Source: Alteribacter lacisalsi
GTDB lineage: Bacteria; Bacillota; Bacilli; Bacillales; Salisediminibacteriaceae
Reading direction: 5' to 3'
Length of the DNA: 64,000 nt
NCBI RefSeq assembly: GCF_003226345.1
Contig: NZ_PDOF01000001.1
Coordinates: 1,364,001-1,428,000 of the forward strand
Part shown: one piece after another, positions 1-8,162 of the stretch
Numbering within the stretch: the first letter of the stretch is position 1
Layout: each line of letters begins with the position of its first letter
Made by a program: the position numbers and the translations under genes
Notes under the pieces: generated by a model
Told to the model about the DNA's origin: nothing
The model's input: only the letters and a program-made list of their open reading frames with translations
Database searches by the model: none

Positions 1-399
1 GAAGTTAAAAACCTCTCCCCTTCTGGTTTTCGCGGCTTCCATATTCACGAGAACGGTATTTGTGAAGCAGATGCTCCTGACGGTCCCTTTACAACTGCGG
101 GAGGTCACTACAGTCCGGGAGGCAAAGATCACGATCATCATATAGGAGATATGCCTTCCCTTTATATTACGGGTAACACGACAGGCTACATGGTTGCCAA
201 GCTTGACCGATTCTCGCCTTCACAGTTAGTAGAGGATCAGGTCGCTGTCATTATCCATGAAGACGCCGATAATTTCGCTAACATTCCTGAACGTTATCAG
301 TCGGAAAAGCATGACTCTCCAGGTCCGGATCAGGACACGCTGAAAACCGGCGATGCCGGCCCACGCCAGGCGTGCGGCGTTGTAGAGGCAAGCAGATAA
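1..399 (+). CDS. Cu/Zn superoxide dismutase family protein (5' end missing)
   Basis: The reading frame is open from the first base of the window, so the N-terminus (probably a signal or lipoprotein peptide) lies outside. The visible 132 residues carry the Cu/Zn SOD landmarks in order: GFRGFHIHENG (copper His pair), a Cys in GICEAD, GGHYSPGG (bridging and zinc His), GDMPSL, a second metal-binding stretch IIHEDADNF, and the C-terminal GDAGPRQACGVV that holds the active-site Arg and the disulfide Cys. Enzymes of this family dismutate superoxide outside the cytoplasmic membrane. In some Bacillus proteins (YojM type) metal loading is altered; the ligands seen here look complete, but the N-terminal His cannot be checked. 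No clear terminator follows the stop. Confidence 0.9.
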   Translation, partial: EVKNLSPSGFRGFHIHENGICEADAPDGPFTTAGGHYSPGGKDHDHHIGDMPSLYITGNTTGYMVAKLDRFSPSQLVEDQVAVIIHEDADNFANIPERYQSEKHDSPGPDQDTLKTGDAGPRQACGVVEASR

Positions 400-419
400 T
401 CAAGCATGAATTTTCCCGG

Positions 420-448
420 TTGTACCTGCTCTTAAGGCGTGATAGAAT
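420..448 (+). promoter_or_regulatory. Sigma-A-type promoter for the GNAT-like gene
   Basis: TTGTAC at 420-425 and TAGAAT at 443-448 are separated by exactly 17 bp and lie about 75 bp upstream of the ATG at 522. It is inferred from consensus only. Confidence 0.5.
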
Positions 449-521
449 ACTATACTTGTGAGCCGGATTATTACAATACGTCTTATAGGCTTTTGCCTAG
501 ACTAAATTACAGGGGGATTCG

Positions 522-1031
522 ATGCTTCTATTGCAAAACGAAGAGTCGAAAACGAAAGATCAGCTGATCCAGGAGAAATCTGATTTGGAGTTTCAGATGT
601 TCAGGATGCAGGAAAATATGAAAGAAATCTCAAAACACTGGAATATTCTTGGCATAGACCAGACGAAAGATGATACCTGGGTAGTCGTCTATACGGCCGA
701 AAATGACCATACATGCAAGGTTATGCTTCACGAATGCAGCGGACCTTTTAAAGGTCAGTGGGATTTCGCCATCCAGGCAACATACGAGAATCCTTCCGTT
801 ATACAAATAGATGATATCAAAGGTGTAGAGAACCGAGGCTTTGGTTCAGTCTGTATGGACTTTCTTAAGAAACTTGCATGGGAAAAGAATATACAGTATA
901 TAACGGGCAATCTTGTTAAGCGGGACTGGGATCACATCGACAGGCTGACCCACTTCTACAAAAAGCATAACTTTCACGTAGATGTAAAAACGGATCAGCA
1001 GTCCGGCAGCATCGTATGGAACCCGTCATAA
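522..1031 (+). CDS. GNAT-like acetyltransferase domain protein with N-terminal coiled coil
   Basis: This 169-residue soluble protein is preceded by a GGGGG ribosome site five bases before ATG. Residues 1-40 are charged and helical (likely coiled coil). The C-terminal half resembles a GNAT fold: residues 101-120 read GVENRGFGSVCMDFLKKLA, matching the acetyl-CoA pyrophosphate loop (R/Q-x-x-G-x-G/A), and residues 138-152 contain HIDRLTHFYKKHNFHV, matching motif B. The central part (45-100) is a beta-rich region with no family I recognise. The gene stands alone between its own promoter and a strong terminator. Acetyl transfer activity and substrate are inference; a degenerate GNAT fold without catalysis is possible. 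Confidence 0.6.
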   Translation: MLLLQNEESKTKDQLIQEKSDLEFQMFRMQENMKEISKHWNILGIDQTKDDTWVVVYTAENDHTCKVMLHECSGPFKGQWDFAIQATYENPSVIQIDDIKGVENRGFGSVCMDFLKKLAWEKNIQYITGNLVKRDWDHIDRLTHFYKKHNFHVDVKTDQQSGSIVWNPS

Positions 1032-1049
1032 AATACCATGAAAGCCCGC

Positions 1050-1100
1050 GAGGCTGATTATGAAGGTAGCATAAGAAACCTTCATAATCAGCCTCTTTTG
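1050..1100 (+). terminator. Strong intrinsic terminator
   Basis: A perfect 18-bp inverted repeat (1050-1067 with 1078-1095) is followed by TTTTG. It closes the GNAT-like gene. Confidence 0.9.
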
Positions 1101-1183
1101 TCTTTCGCCCTTTAAATTTCCCCTGACAGCATATAGAATAAGGCTATCCAGGAAGTTTGGTCCAGATGGAGAGGAGTTTTTTG

Positions 1184-2353
1184 ATGGTAAAGGAATTGGC
1201 ACTGGAAAAGCTGAATCAGATTAAGGAAGACCTGTATGAGATCAGCCAGTACATAGGGAAAAACCCTGAGCTGGGGAATGAGGAATTTAAGGCATGTGAG
1301 GTTTTGTCAGCAGCCCTTGAAAACCATAATTTTAACGTAACAAAAGGAATTGTCAATCAGCCCACGTCCTTTGAAGCTTTTTTTGACAGCGGCAAGCCTG
1401 GGCCGTCAATCGGCTTTATGTGCGAATATGACGCCCTTCCCGAAATTGGGCATGCCTGCGGTCACAACCTGATCGGGACAATGGGGGCTGCGGCAGGAAT
1501 TGCACTAAAAGAAGCTGCTGCAAAAACGGGCGGAAAGATATACGTTTATGGCACACCGGCAGAGGAAACCAGAGGCGTAAAGGTCACGATGGCTGATGAA
1601 GGTATATTTGATCATCTTGACGCTGCTATCATGTGTCATCCAAGCAGTAACTTCCGGGAGAGCGGCAGTTCACTTGCGATGGATGCGCTTCAGTTCACCT
1701 TTAAAGGAAAGACCGCCCATGCAGCGGCTGCACCGGAAAAAGGTATCAACGCCCTCGACAGTGTCATTCAGACGTTTAATAGTATAAATGCCCTTAGAGA
1801 ACACACAACCTCCGACGTCCGTATCCATGGTATTATTTCAGAAGGCGGCAAAGCAGCCAACATCGTTCCTGATCTGGCACAGGCTCAGTTTTACGTCAGG
1901 GCCGCTTCCAGGGAGGCTGTTAATGAAATTTCAGAAAAAGTGAAAAACTGTGCCCTCGGCGCTGCCCTTGCTGCCGGGACAGAGCTGGACATATCCTATT
2001 ATGAATTCTCATACGACGACATGATTTCAAACGCAGCCCTGTCCGATGTTTTCACAGAAAGTTTGACAGAGCTGGGAATCGACCGTTCAATGATCCTCGA
2101 GAAAACGAACGGAGGATCTCTGGACATGGGGAACGTCAGTCACAAAGTACCAGCGATCCATCCCTATGTTAAAATCAGTTCTACTCCTATTATTGGACAT
2201 ACCCGGGAGTTCAGAGACGCCGCCATGAGCCGTGAAGGCTTTGAAGGCATGTTTACTGGCGCTCAGGCTATGACTCTGACCGGAGTCAGGCTGCTTGAGG
2301 ACCACTCTCTTCTTGACCGCGTCCGCAGGGAATTTCAACTGCAGAAAAATTGA
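1184..2353 (+). CDS. M20 family metallopeptidase / amidohydrolase (AbgB/PM20D2-like)
   Basis: I place the start at ATG 1184 because GAGAGGAG (1169-1176) sits eight bases upstream; a TTG at 1157 is in frame but has no ribosome site. The 389-residue protein shows the M20 zinc centre: CEYDALPEIGHACGHN (residues 80-95), GTPAEE (123-128) with the general-base Glu, and the lid domain with KTAHAAAAPEKGINALD. The CGHN form and overall length fit the M20D/AbgB branch, which hydrolyses amide bonds in N-acyl amino acids or small dipeptides such as p-aminobenzoyl-glutamate or Xaa-Arg peptides. The substrate is not predictable here. No signal peptide is seen, so it is cytoplasmic. It is a single-gene unit with a terminator shared with the converging CBS gene. 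Confidence 0.85.
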   Translation: MVKELALEKLNQIKEDLYEISQYIGKNPELGNEEFKACEVLSAALENHNFNVTKGIVNQPTSFEAFFDSGKPGPSIGFMCEYDALPEIGHACGHNLIGTMGAAAGIALKEAAAKTGGKIYVYGTPAEETRGVKVTMADEGIFDHLDAAIMCHPSSNFRESGSSLAMDALQFTFKGKTAHAAAAPEKGINALDSVIQTFNSINALREHTTSDVRIHGIISEGGKAANIVPDLAQAQFYVRAASREAVNEISEKVKNCALGAALAAGTELDISYYEFSYDDMISNAALSDVFTESLTELGIDRSMILEKTNGGSLDMGNVSHKVPAIHPYVKISSTPIIGHTREFRDAAMSREGFEGMFTGAQAMTLTGVRLLEDHSLLDRVRREFQLQKN

Positions 2354-2371
2354 GTAGATTCATACCTGCAA

Positions 2372-2406
2372 AAGCCGCAGCCCATTAATTATATGGGCTG
2401 CGGCTT
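2372..2406. terminator. Bidirectional terminator
   Basis: AAGCCGCAGCCCA (2372-2384) pairs perfectly with TGGGCTGCGGCTT (2394-2406) around an AT-rich loop, between two converging genes. Confidence 0.85.
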
Positions 2407-2411
2407 CATAA

Positions 2412-3059
2412 TTAATTGGCTGTGTACGATTTCTCGTTTTCAATATGAATGATCCGGAAATGATTGTTTTCCAGATGACGAATAATTTTCCCCAGCTCTT
2501 CTTCAGTTGTTTCACTCGGAAGCGTCACAACACAGCGGCGCATAAATGTACGGTCACTGTCGAGAGTGATGAAGCTTCTGATATCTGTTACTTTCGAAAG
2601 AGTCGTCACAATATCCTGAAGGGATCCTTTATACTCTTCAAGGGACAGTGTTATGGCGTAACTGCTGTGGCCAACCGCCCAGGCGTTCTCGAGTATATCA
2701 AGAATTTTGCCGTGGGTCATGATCCCTTTAAATTGCTGATCCTCGTCAATTACAGCCAGGTAAGGAACCTGACGAATCGTAAAAAATACGTTGAAAAACG
2801 AGGCGTCTTCGGACACATACTTATCTCTGTCTGACATAATTTCAGTTACTGTTGCAGAAGGATCTTTGCCGTCACGGTAAAGATGTTCATACAGGTGAGT
2901 CTTGTAGACATTTCCCAGATAGGTTTTTTCATCTGCTGACAGTACAGGCACACATCGGAATCCTGACTTCTGGATATAGTCGAGAGTTTCTTTTACAGAC
3001 ATTGTTTCATTTACTGATTTGACCTGTTTTCTGGGTATGTAATTGGATTTAATCTGCAT
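2412..3059 (-). CDS. CBS-domain protein with C-terminal ACT-like region (CbpA-like)
   Basis: A 215-residue cytoplasmic protein with AAAGGAG eleven bases before ATG. Residues about 15-70 and 75-130 form two CBS motifs (GFRCVPVLSADEKTYLGNV; VPYLAVIDEDQQFKGIMTH), the usual nucleotide-binding Bateman module. Residues about 135-210 (SYAITLSLEEYKGSLQDIVTTL and following) look like an ACT-type regulatory fold. This architecture resembles Listeria CbpA, a cyclic-di-AMP binding protein, and AcuB. Which ligand it binds (c-di-AMP, AMP or other) is inference. It is monocistronic and converges on the M20 peptidase gene. Confidence 0.75.
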   Translation of the reverse strand: MQIKSNYIPRKQVKSVNETMSVKETLDYIQKSGFRCVPVLSADEKTYLGNVYKTHLYEHLYRDGKDPSATVTEIMSDRDKYVSEDASFFNVFFTIRQVPYLAVIDEDQQFKGIMTHGKILDILENAWAVGHSSYAITLSLEEYKGSLQDIVTTLSKVTDIRSFITLDSDRTFMRRCVVTLPSETTEEELGKIIRHLENNHFRIIHIENEKSYTAN

Positions 3060-3285
3060 GCTGTTCCACTCCTTTGAAATTGTAAGGGATGCTCTTTATA
3101 CTACTTTTCGACAAACACCGCCTCGTTCCCTTCTTTATTCTTTTTCCCTAAACTGTGCTCGTAAAAATTTTTATGACGATACAGGCCGGCACTATCCAAG
3201 GGTTCCGCCGCCTTTCGCTTTGATCATAATCTGGTCAATAGCTGTCCATCGGAGTAAAAAGCATGTTCTCCGGGGAAGCATACAT

Positions 3286-3316
3286 CAAAAAAAGCCGGTT
3301 TCACGTGTCACCGGCC
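3286..3316 (-). terminator. Terminator of the acidic hypothetical gene
   Basis: On the minus strand GCCGGT and ACCGGC close a hairpin (3310-3315 with 3294-3299) followed by a run of T (3287-3293 as A on the plus strand). Confidence 0.8.
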
Positions 3317-3322
3317 TGATTA

Positions 3323-3871
3323 TTATGAAGACATCTCTTTTTCTCTTTCTACTTTCACATACTGTTCATCGTAGGAGTTTATATTCATGGATTCGCAGAT
3401 AAAATCTACATTGAGTCCAAGTTCTGAAGACAGCATTACTTTCGCAAGGTCAATAGCAGTTGTTTTATCATCGTAATGGGTTACTTCCACTTTTGTTTCT
3501 ACGGAATACTTAGTGCCAAGCTCAAAGCGGACGATTACATTCATGAATTCCCCTTCTTCAAGTTCGGAAAAATCCCCGTCATCGATGAGGCGCTTTTCAT
3601 CAGCCCGTTTCCACTGTGTACGGATAATCTCCTGTACAGTTTCTTCCGTAAACTCGCCTACAATTTCACATGATTGGTCATCACGGTCTTTGACAATGAT
3701 ACGGAGAAAACCGTTGCTCCAGATCCAGCAGTGCGAAAACTGTTCATCAATCGATTCCTCGTCGTCACTTTCATCATGAAAGTGACTTAAACAGTGAAAT
3801 CCAAGTTCTGAAAGCTCCTTCGTCGTTTTTATTTGTTTCAGCATCGGTTCTACTTCAGTATACTCTGTCAT
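3323..3871 (-). CDS. Conserved acidic hypothetical protein
   Basis: I set the start at ATG 3871 (protein begins MTEYTEVEPML) because GGGAG lies nine bases upstream; the frame extends 15 codons further without a ribosome site. The protein is 182 residues, strongly acidic (stretch DESDDEESIDE near residue 33) and without signal peptide, membrane segment or recognisable catalytic motif. I do not recognise the family. It lies between the CBS protein and the L,D-transpeptidase gene on the same strand but has its own terminator. Confidence 0.7.
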   Translation of the reverse strand: MTEYTEVEPMLKQIKTTKELSELGFHCLSHFHDESDDEESIDEQFSHCWIWSNGFLRIIVKDRDDQSCEIVGEFTEETVQEIIRTQWKRADEKRLIDDGDFSELEEGEFMNVIVRFELGTKYSVETKVEVTHYDDKTTAIDLAKVMLSSELGLNVDFICESMNINSYDEQYVKVEREKEMSS

Positions 3872-3958
3872 CAATACACACTCCCAAAATCGGTCTTGCT
3901 CTTCTATACCCTGCAATCAGCAACCCTACTCACTCGGAAAGAAATTACCTTTTTCTTT

Positions 3959-4456
3959 TCAGGGAGTGATCGTTACTCTGGTCCCATTTGGTACAATCGC
4001 ACCAACTTCAAGAACATCTTCGTTAAACATACGTACACACCCTCTTGAAACGGCCTGGCCTATGGAGGATGGATCATTTGTACCGTGGATACCATACCCT
4101 TTACGCGAAAGACTCAGCCACAATACGCCATAGGGCCCTCCAGGGTTCGGCGCGCGGTTTACGATAATAAATTCCCCGACCGGTGTTTCAAAAAGCATAC
4201 GCCCAACAGCAACGGGATACGTTTTTTTCACAGTCCTGTTCTCAAACAGAGTAAGCTGCCGCTGTCCAATCGACACTTCTATCGAATAGGGGATCGTTGC
4301 CGGATCGGGAAATCCCGGGATCATTATAGACTGCCCAGGAGTAATGATATTCGGGTCGGGAAGGGTATTTGCCTCAAGAATTGTCTGATAGGGGGTCCGA
4401 AAATCCTCGGCTATGGAATACAGCGTATCCCCCGGCCGAACAGTGTAGGTATACAT
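3959..4456 (-). CDS. ykuD: LysM-L,D-transpeptidase, YkuD type
   Basis: The 165-residue protein has an N-terminal LysM domain (residues 2-47, YTVRPGDTLYSIAEDFRTPY) and a YkuD catalytic domain with YGIHGTNDPSSIG and SRGCVRMFNED, which supply the active-site His and Cys. Length and motifs agree closely with Bacillus subtilis YkuD (164 residues), a spore-associated L,D-transpeptidase that makes 3-3 cross-links in peptidoglycan. There is no signal peptide, as in YkuD. The ribosome site AGGAGGG lies inside a long hairpin and is separated from the ATG only by six T residues, an unusual leader described separately. It lies 59 bp downstream of ohr. Confidence 0.9.
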   Translation of the reverse strand: MYTYTVRPGDTLYSIAEDFRTPYQTILEANTLPDPNIITPGQSIMIPGFPDPATIPYSIEVSIGQRQLTLFENRTVKKTYPVAVGRMLFETPVGEFIIVNRAPNPGGPYGVLWLSLSRKGYGIHGTNDPSSIGQAVSRGCVRMFNEDVLEVGAIVPNGTRVTITP

Positions 4457-4503
4457 AAAAAACCCTCCTGAATGTATGATAATTTATCATATGTTCAGAA
4501 GGG
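4457..4503 (-). promoter_or_regulatory. Terminator-like hairpin that covers the ykuD ribosome binding site
   Basis: On the minus strand, positions 4503 to 4463 form one long stem: CCCTTCTGAA pairs with TTCAGGAGGG (one mismatch), and inside this TATGATAA pairs with TTATCATA around a single central base. Six T residues follow (4462-4457) and then directly the ykuD ATG. It can end ohr transcription and also sequester the AGGAGGG of ykuD. The inner dyad (4475-4491) could alternatively be a protein operator. Confidence 0.7.
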
Positions 4504-4515
4504 CTGTTTCATTTT

Positions 4516-4941
4516 TTATCCTGTTACAACGTTGAGTTCCACCTCAATATTGTTTCTAGTAGCCTTTGAATATGGGCAGAAATCGTGTGCTTTATGCACC
4601 AGATCCTCCGCTTCCTCCTGCGAGACCCCATTTACATGAGCATTAAGCAGAACGCCCAGTTTAAATCCGTCATCAGAAGGATCTTTGATCAGACTGACTT
4701 CTGCTGTAATTTTGGAGTCAATTTCTTTTTCGGCTTTCGAAGCGATTAGATTGAGGGCACCGTCAAAGCAGGCCGCATACCCTGCAGCAAAAAGTTCTTC
4801 AGGGTTTGTCCCCTCTGTCGTCGGTGAGCCGCCTTTAGGCATAACCAGGTTATGATCTACAACACCGTTTGCCGACTTTACATGTCCTTCTCTGCCGCCT
4901 TCTGCTGTTGCTTTTGATGTAAACATTACTTCCGCCATCAT
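4516..4941 (-). CDS. ohr: Organic hydroperoxide resistance protein (Ohr/OsmC family)
   Basis: Ohr proteins are dimeric thiol peroxidases that reduce organic hydroperoxides using a peroxidatic and a resolving Cys. Both are visible: AAGYAACFDGAL and HDFCPYSKATRNN. The N-terminal TSKATAEGGREGHVKS is typical of the family. I choose the ATG at 4941 (or the adjacent one at 4938) because AAGGAG lies five to eight bases upstream; an upstream in-frame ATG at 4965 has no ribosome site. The length, about 141 residues, is normal. No OhrR regulator is nearby. Confidence 0.93.
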   Translation of the reverse strand: MMAEVMFTSKATAEGGREGHVKSANGVVDHNLVMPKGGSPTTEGTNPEELFAAGYAACFDGALNLIASKAEKEIDSKITAEVSLIKDPSDDGFKLGVLLNAHVNGVSQEEAEDLVHKAHDFCPYSKATRNNIEVELNVVTG

Positions 4942-5185
4942 TATCACTCCTTCTGAATTGTTCATACAGAGTATATGTTTACTTTTTTAGCACTTTTTAA
5001 ACATTGGCTATGGATGATCTCCACTTAGAGAACATAAAGATGTAAAAAGGAGTGTCACTAAATGAATGCGTAAGCGAATTTTCTCTGCACCTGTCATCCT
5101 CAGACCCCGTGAATGTTTTATCAAAATAATTGATGAAAATCACTGAAAGGAGCCGGTTGCTATCAGTCAGCTTCATGGTACTTAC

Positions 5186-5980
5186 GTGCTTCATCAGGTG
5201 CGTCCTGGTGATACGCTTTACAGCCTTGCCATCCGTTACAACAGCAATGTTGAACAAATTGTAAGAGGAAATGGCCTCTACCCTCCCTTTACCGAGAATT
5301 TTCTCATTTATCCAGGGCAGCAGCTGGTCATACCTGTTCGTGACAGCGGCAGATCTGTCACCCTTTACGTCGTTAACCCCGGTGAGACATTAACTCAGGC
5401 AGGAAACCTTTTTAGTGCTTCCTATGAACTGATTGCGGGAATAAACGATACGATTCAGAACCCTGATTACCTTATTGCAAATCAGCAGATCATCATTCCC
5501 GCTGTTGTTTACGAAGTACGTGAAGGAAGCAGCCTTTTCGGGATTTCACAGGAGATGGGGGTGCCGTTGGATTCGATACTGAGGGCTAACAGAAACAGGC
5601 CGGCCATTTCTGCTGATCTTATCTATCCAGGCACTCTTTTAATCGTGCCTCTGCCGGTTTCAGTAAACATTGCCGTCTTTGATCCTCTTCCCGGCACAGT
5701 AATTAGTGATGGAAGCCTTATTACAGGAATAGCCCGTGCTTTTGAAGGAACCGTTCTGCTTGAAGTTACCGATTCAGCCGGCCGGGTAATTGCAGAAGAG
5801 TGGTTTACGACTGCCGCTTCAGGAGCCCCCGCCTATGCCCCGTTCCTGACTACCGTAAATTATGATCGAATACCCGCTGAAGAGAAAGGTTTTTTACAGG
5901 TGTACACGAGAAGTGCCAAAGACAATACTGTACAGGATCTCGTCTCTATTCCTGTTCGTTTTAAGGATGAAAACAGCTGA
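5186..5980 (+). CDS. LysM protein with C-terminal Gmad2 domain
   Basis: Three LysM modules (VRPGDTLYSLAIRYN at residues 5-19; VVNPGETLTQAGNLF near 62-76; VREGSSLFGISQEMG near 111-125) are followed by an immunoglobulin-like Gmad2 domain (about 157-260; VNIAVFDPLPGTVISDG at its start), a domain found in spore germination and sporulation proteins. There is no signal peptide. A role at the spore or cell wall is likely. The start is uncertain: GTG 5186 has no adjacent ribosome site, while GAAAGGAG (5145-5152) would suit an initiation codon near 5160, where the in-frame codon is ATC at 5162. The reading LHGTYVLHQVRPGDTL upstream would extend the LysM domain naturally. Confidence 0.8.
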   Translation: MLHQVRPGDTLYSLAIRYNSNVEQIVRGNGLYPPFTENFLIYPGQQLVIPVRDSGRSVTLYVVNPGETLTQAGNLFSASYELIAGINDTIQNPDYLIANQQIIIPAVVYEVREGSSLFGISQEMGVPLDSILRANRNRPAISADLIYPGTLLIVPLPVSVNIAVFDPLPGTVISDGSLITGIARAFEGTVLLEVTDSAGRVIAEEWFTTAASGAPAYAPFLTTVNYDRIPAEEKGFLQVYTRSAKDNTVQDLVSIPVRFKDENS

Positions 5981-6008
5981 CCGCAGATCGCTGCGGCCAG
6001 CTGTTTCA
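5971..6008 (+). terminator. Terminator overlapping the LysM gene stop codon
   Basis: AAACAGCTG-CCGCAG pairs with CTGCGG-CAGCTGTTT around a four-base loop; a weak T tract (TTTC) follows. Confidence 0.75.
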
Positions 6009-6051
6009 CTGTCTGAACAGATAAGTTTTTCATAGCTGGTTCAAAAGCGGA

Positions 6052-7749
6052 TCAGAGGGAATCCAGTTCCTGTTTAACTAATAACGCCAGTTCCCTTACT
6101 GTCGCTTCCGAAAAATCAAACCTGATTCCTGCCGCTTCATACACTTGGGGCAAAGATACGGAGCGCCCGAGTTTCAAAGCTTTTTTATAATTGCTGAGAG
6201 CCTCGTTTCTGTCTTTTTTAAACTGCTGGTACAACTGAAGTGCACCCAGCTGTGCAATTGCGTATTCAATAAAATAAAACGGCACTTCGAAAATATGAAG
6301 GATAAAGAGCCATCTGTGCCGGTGCCACTCTTCCTGGCCGGACCAGTCAATACTTCCTAAGGCAAGTTCCTTTGAAAGCTGTTCGAACTTATCATTTCTT
6401 TCTTCTGCCGTGTGATCAGGATTTTCATACATCCAGTGCTGAAACTGATCGACTGCAAGGCAGAAGGTCAACAGGTCGAGTATCCTTGTAAACTGTTCTT
6501 TTTTTGCTCTCTTTAAATCTTTCTCATCCGGATAAAAAACATCCCACTGATCCATAGTAAACAGTTCCATTGTCATGCTGGCCAGCTCCGAAGATTCACT
6601 TGGTGTATCCCTGTATAAACTTAATGGGAGATCCCGCTTTAAATCATTGTGAATACAATGCCCCATTTCATGGAGAAGCGTGACGACATCGTCCTGACTC
6701 CCGGCTTCGTTCATAAAAATAAATGACAGCCCAGATACGGGAAGCGGGCAGCAGAATCCTCCTGGTGCTTTCCCTTTTCTGCTTTCCAGATCAAGCATGC
6801 CTTGTTTATCCATTTTCTCAAGAAGTTTTGAAAAGCGCGGGTCGAGATTTCCGAGTATTTGTCCTGTCTTTTTAACAAGCTCATCTCTTGTATCATAAGG
6901 TTTTAATGGCTCTATCCCCTCTGGAACAGCTTCAATATCCCAAATTTTAAGGGTATCTTTCCCAAGATCTTTTCTTAACTCCTCATAACAGGCATCCTTA
7001 AGCGGGCGAACATGTTTTTGTACTGACCTGCCCAATGTACTGCAGTCTTCAGGTGTATAATCAAATCTTTCGTACTTATGGAAAGTAAAATCCCTGAAGT
7101 TTGAGAAGCCGGCATTTTCCCCTTTTTTATGGCGGAGGCGGACAAGGTCATCCATGATTGACTGGAGGTCGTCCGATACCGTCATAATTGACTTCATCAT
7201 CAGAGTCATCGCCTTTTTCCTCGTGCTTTCCGACGGGTTTTTCAGATGATTTCTCAGCTGGCTGATCGTCAATTCTTCACCATCCCAATCAGCAGTAAGG
7301 CTTCCGGTCAGTTCAAAATATTTTGTTGCAAGCCGGTCTTCTTCCACCTCAAGGTCGATATTTTGTTCTCTGAAAAGTGCCTGTGCTGTTTCCTTGCTTT
7401 TTAGATACTGGCTGTAATAATCCTGGTCAAGCTCACGACGATAAGGAGATGAGAGAAACTTGGCATCACACTTTGCTTCATATCGTTTTATGAGCGGCTC
7501 AATCTTTTCCTGATCCCAAGCAATGGCTTCTTTTGCCTGAGGATTATCACTTTGACAGGAAAAATCAATATAGTGACCATCCAGACATTCCCTGATCTGG
7601 TCATTCAATTCTGAATAAAGCCTCAGCCAATCTTCAAGATCCTTACGAGATTGTATTTTAAATTGCTCAACTTTCGTCAGCTCCTGCTCAAAAGACGGTA
7701 CGTCAGAAAGATCGATTTCTTCTATGTAGCATTTAGTATATTTTGACAT
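6052..7749 (-). CDS. M3 family oligoendopeptidase
   Basis: The 565-residue cytoplasmic zinc metallopeptidase contains HEMGHCIHND (near residue 363), the HExxH motif of M3 peptidases, followed by the downstream Glu region (PSESSELASMTMELF) that supplies the third zinc ligand. The family (thimet oligopeptidase/PepF) cleaves short peptides in the cytoplasm. Length is close to the M3 group of Firmicutes that is not classical PepF. The start is clear: CAGGAGGGG lies five bases before ATG. It is a single gene; MITE-like element 1A lies in its upstream region. Confidence 0.92.
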   Translation of the reverse strand: MSKYTKCYIEEIDLSDVPSFEQELTKVEQFKIQSRKDLEDWLRLYSELNDQIRECLDGHYIDFSCQSDNPQAKEAIAWDQEKIEPLIKRYEAKCDAKFLSSPYRRELDQDYYSQYLKSKETAQALFREQNIDLEVEEDRLATKYFELTGSLTADWDGEELTISQLRNHLKNPSESTRKKAMTLMMKSIMTVSDDLQSIMDDLVRLRHKKGENAGFSNFRDFTFHKYERFDYTPEDCSTLGRSVQKHVRPLKDACYEELRKDLGKDTLKIWDIEAVPEGIEPLKPYDTRDELVKKTGQILGNLDPRFSKLLEKMDKQGMLDLESRKGKAPGGFCCPLPVSGLSFIFMNEAGSQDDVVTLLHEMGHCIHNDLKRDLPLSLYRDTPSESSELASMTMELFTMDQWDVFYPDEKDLKRAKKEQFTRILDLLTFCLAVDQFQHWMYENPDHTAEERNDKFEQLSKELALGSIDWSGQEEWHRHRWLFILHIFEVPFYFIEYAIAQLGALQLYQQFKKDRNEALSNYKKALKLGRSVSLPQVYEAAGIRFDFSEATVRELALLVKQELDSL

Positions 7750-8162
7750 ATAACCCCTCCTGAAAGTGAGTATAGCATATTTTCCCTCCCGTTCTGATGA
7801 ATGACATTCACTTTAAGATTCTGGACCTGAATGACCGGATGCTAAAACAGCTGAAATTAAAAAAGGTATCCCGTTTGTTACTGGGATACCTCTCAAAGTT
7901 CTCCGATGCATGTAAAACTTATATGCTTACTTTAAAGCTGTTTTCGGATAGATTGTTGTTTTCTGCGCTACAGGACGACGCTTTCCGCGGGCAACGCCTC
8001 AGCCTCCTCGGGAAAATCACCCTCCGGGGTCTTCGACTGTTGCAGTTTTCGCAGGAGTCGCGGCCTTTCGCTACGAAATTAAAGCTAGTTAAAATAACAA
8101 TCTTTACGAAGAGAGCTTACTTTAAAGAGCTGAGAATGACATAATTTACGTATACTGCCGCC
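7750..8162. other. Intergenic region filled by a repeat element
   Basis: This 413-bp stretch lies between two minus-strand genes. Most of it is MITE-like element 1A with its duplicated target. I see no gene; a frame open on the plus strand is produced by the repeat. Confidence 0.7.
7937..8116 (+). mobile_element. MITE-like element 1A (180 bp) with target duplication
   Basis: The ends are imperfect inverted repeats: left GCTGTTTTCGGATAGATTG and, read inward from the right, GCTCTCTTCGTAAAGATTG. It is flanked by identical TTACTTTAAA copies at 7927-7936 and 8117-8126. The GC-rich interior has short motifs CTTTCCGCGGGCAACGCC, CAGCCTCCTCGGGAAAAT and CAGGAGTCGCGGCC, shared almost base for base with element 1C. 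It encodes no protein. Confidence 0.8.

Noticed and set aside
7797-8144. Plus-strand open frame of 115 codons upstream of the oligopeptidase gene
   Set aside because: It runs through MITE-like element 1A, has no ribosome site and codes for an unlikely composition.
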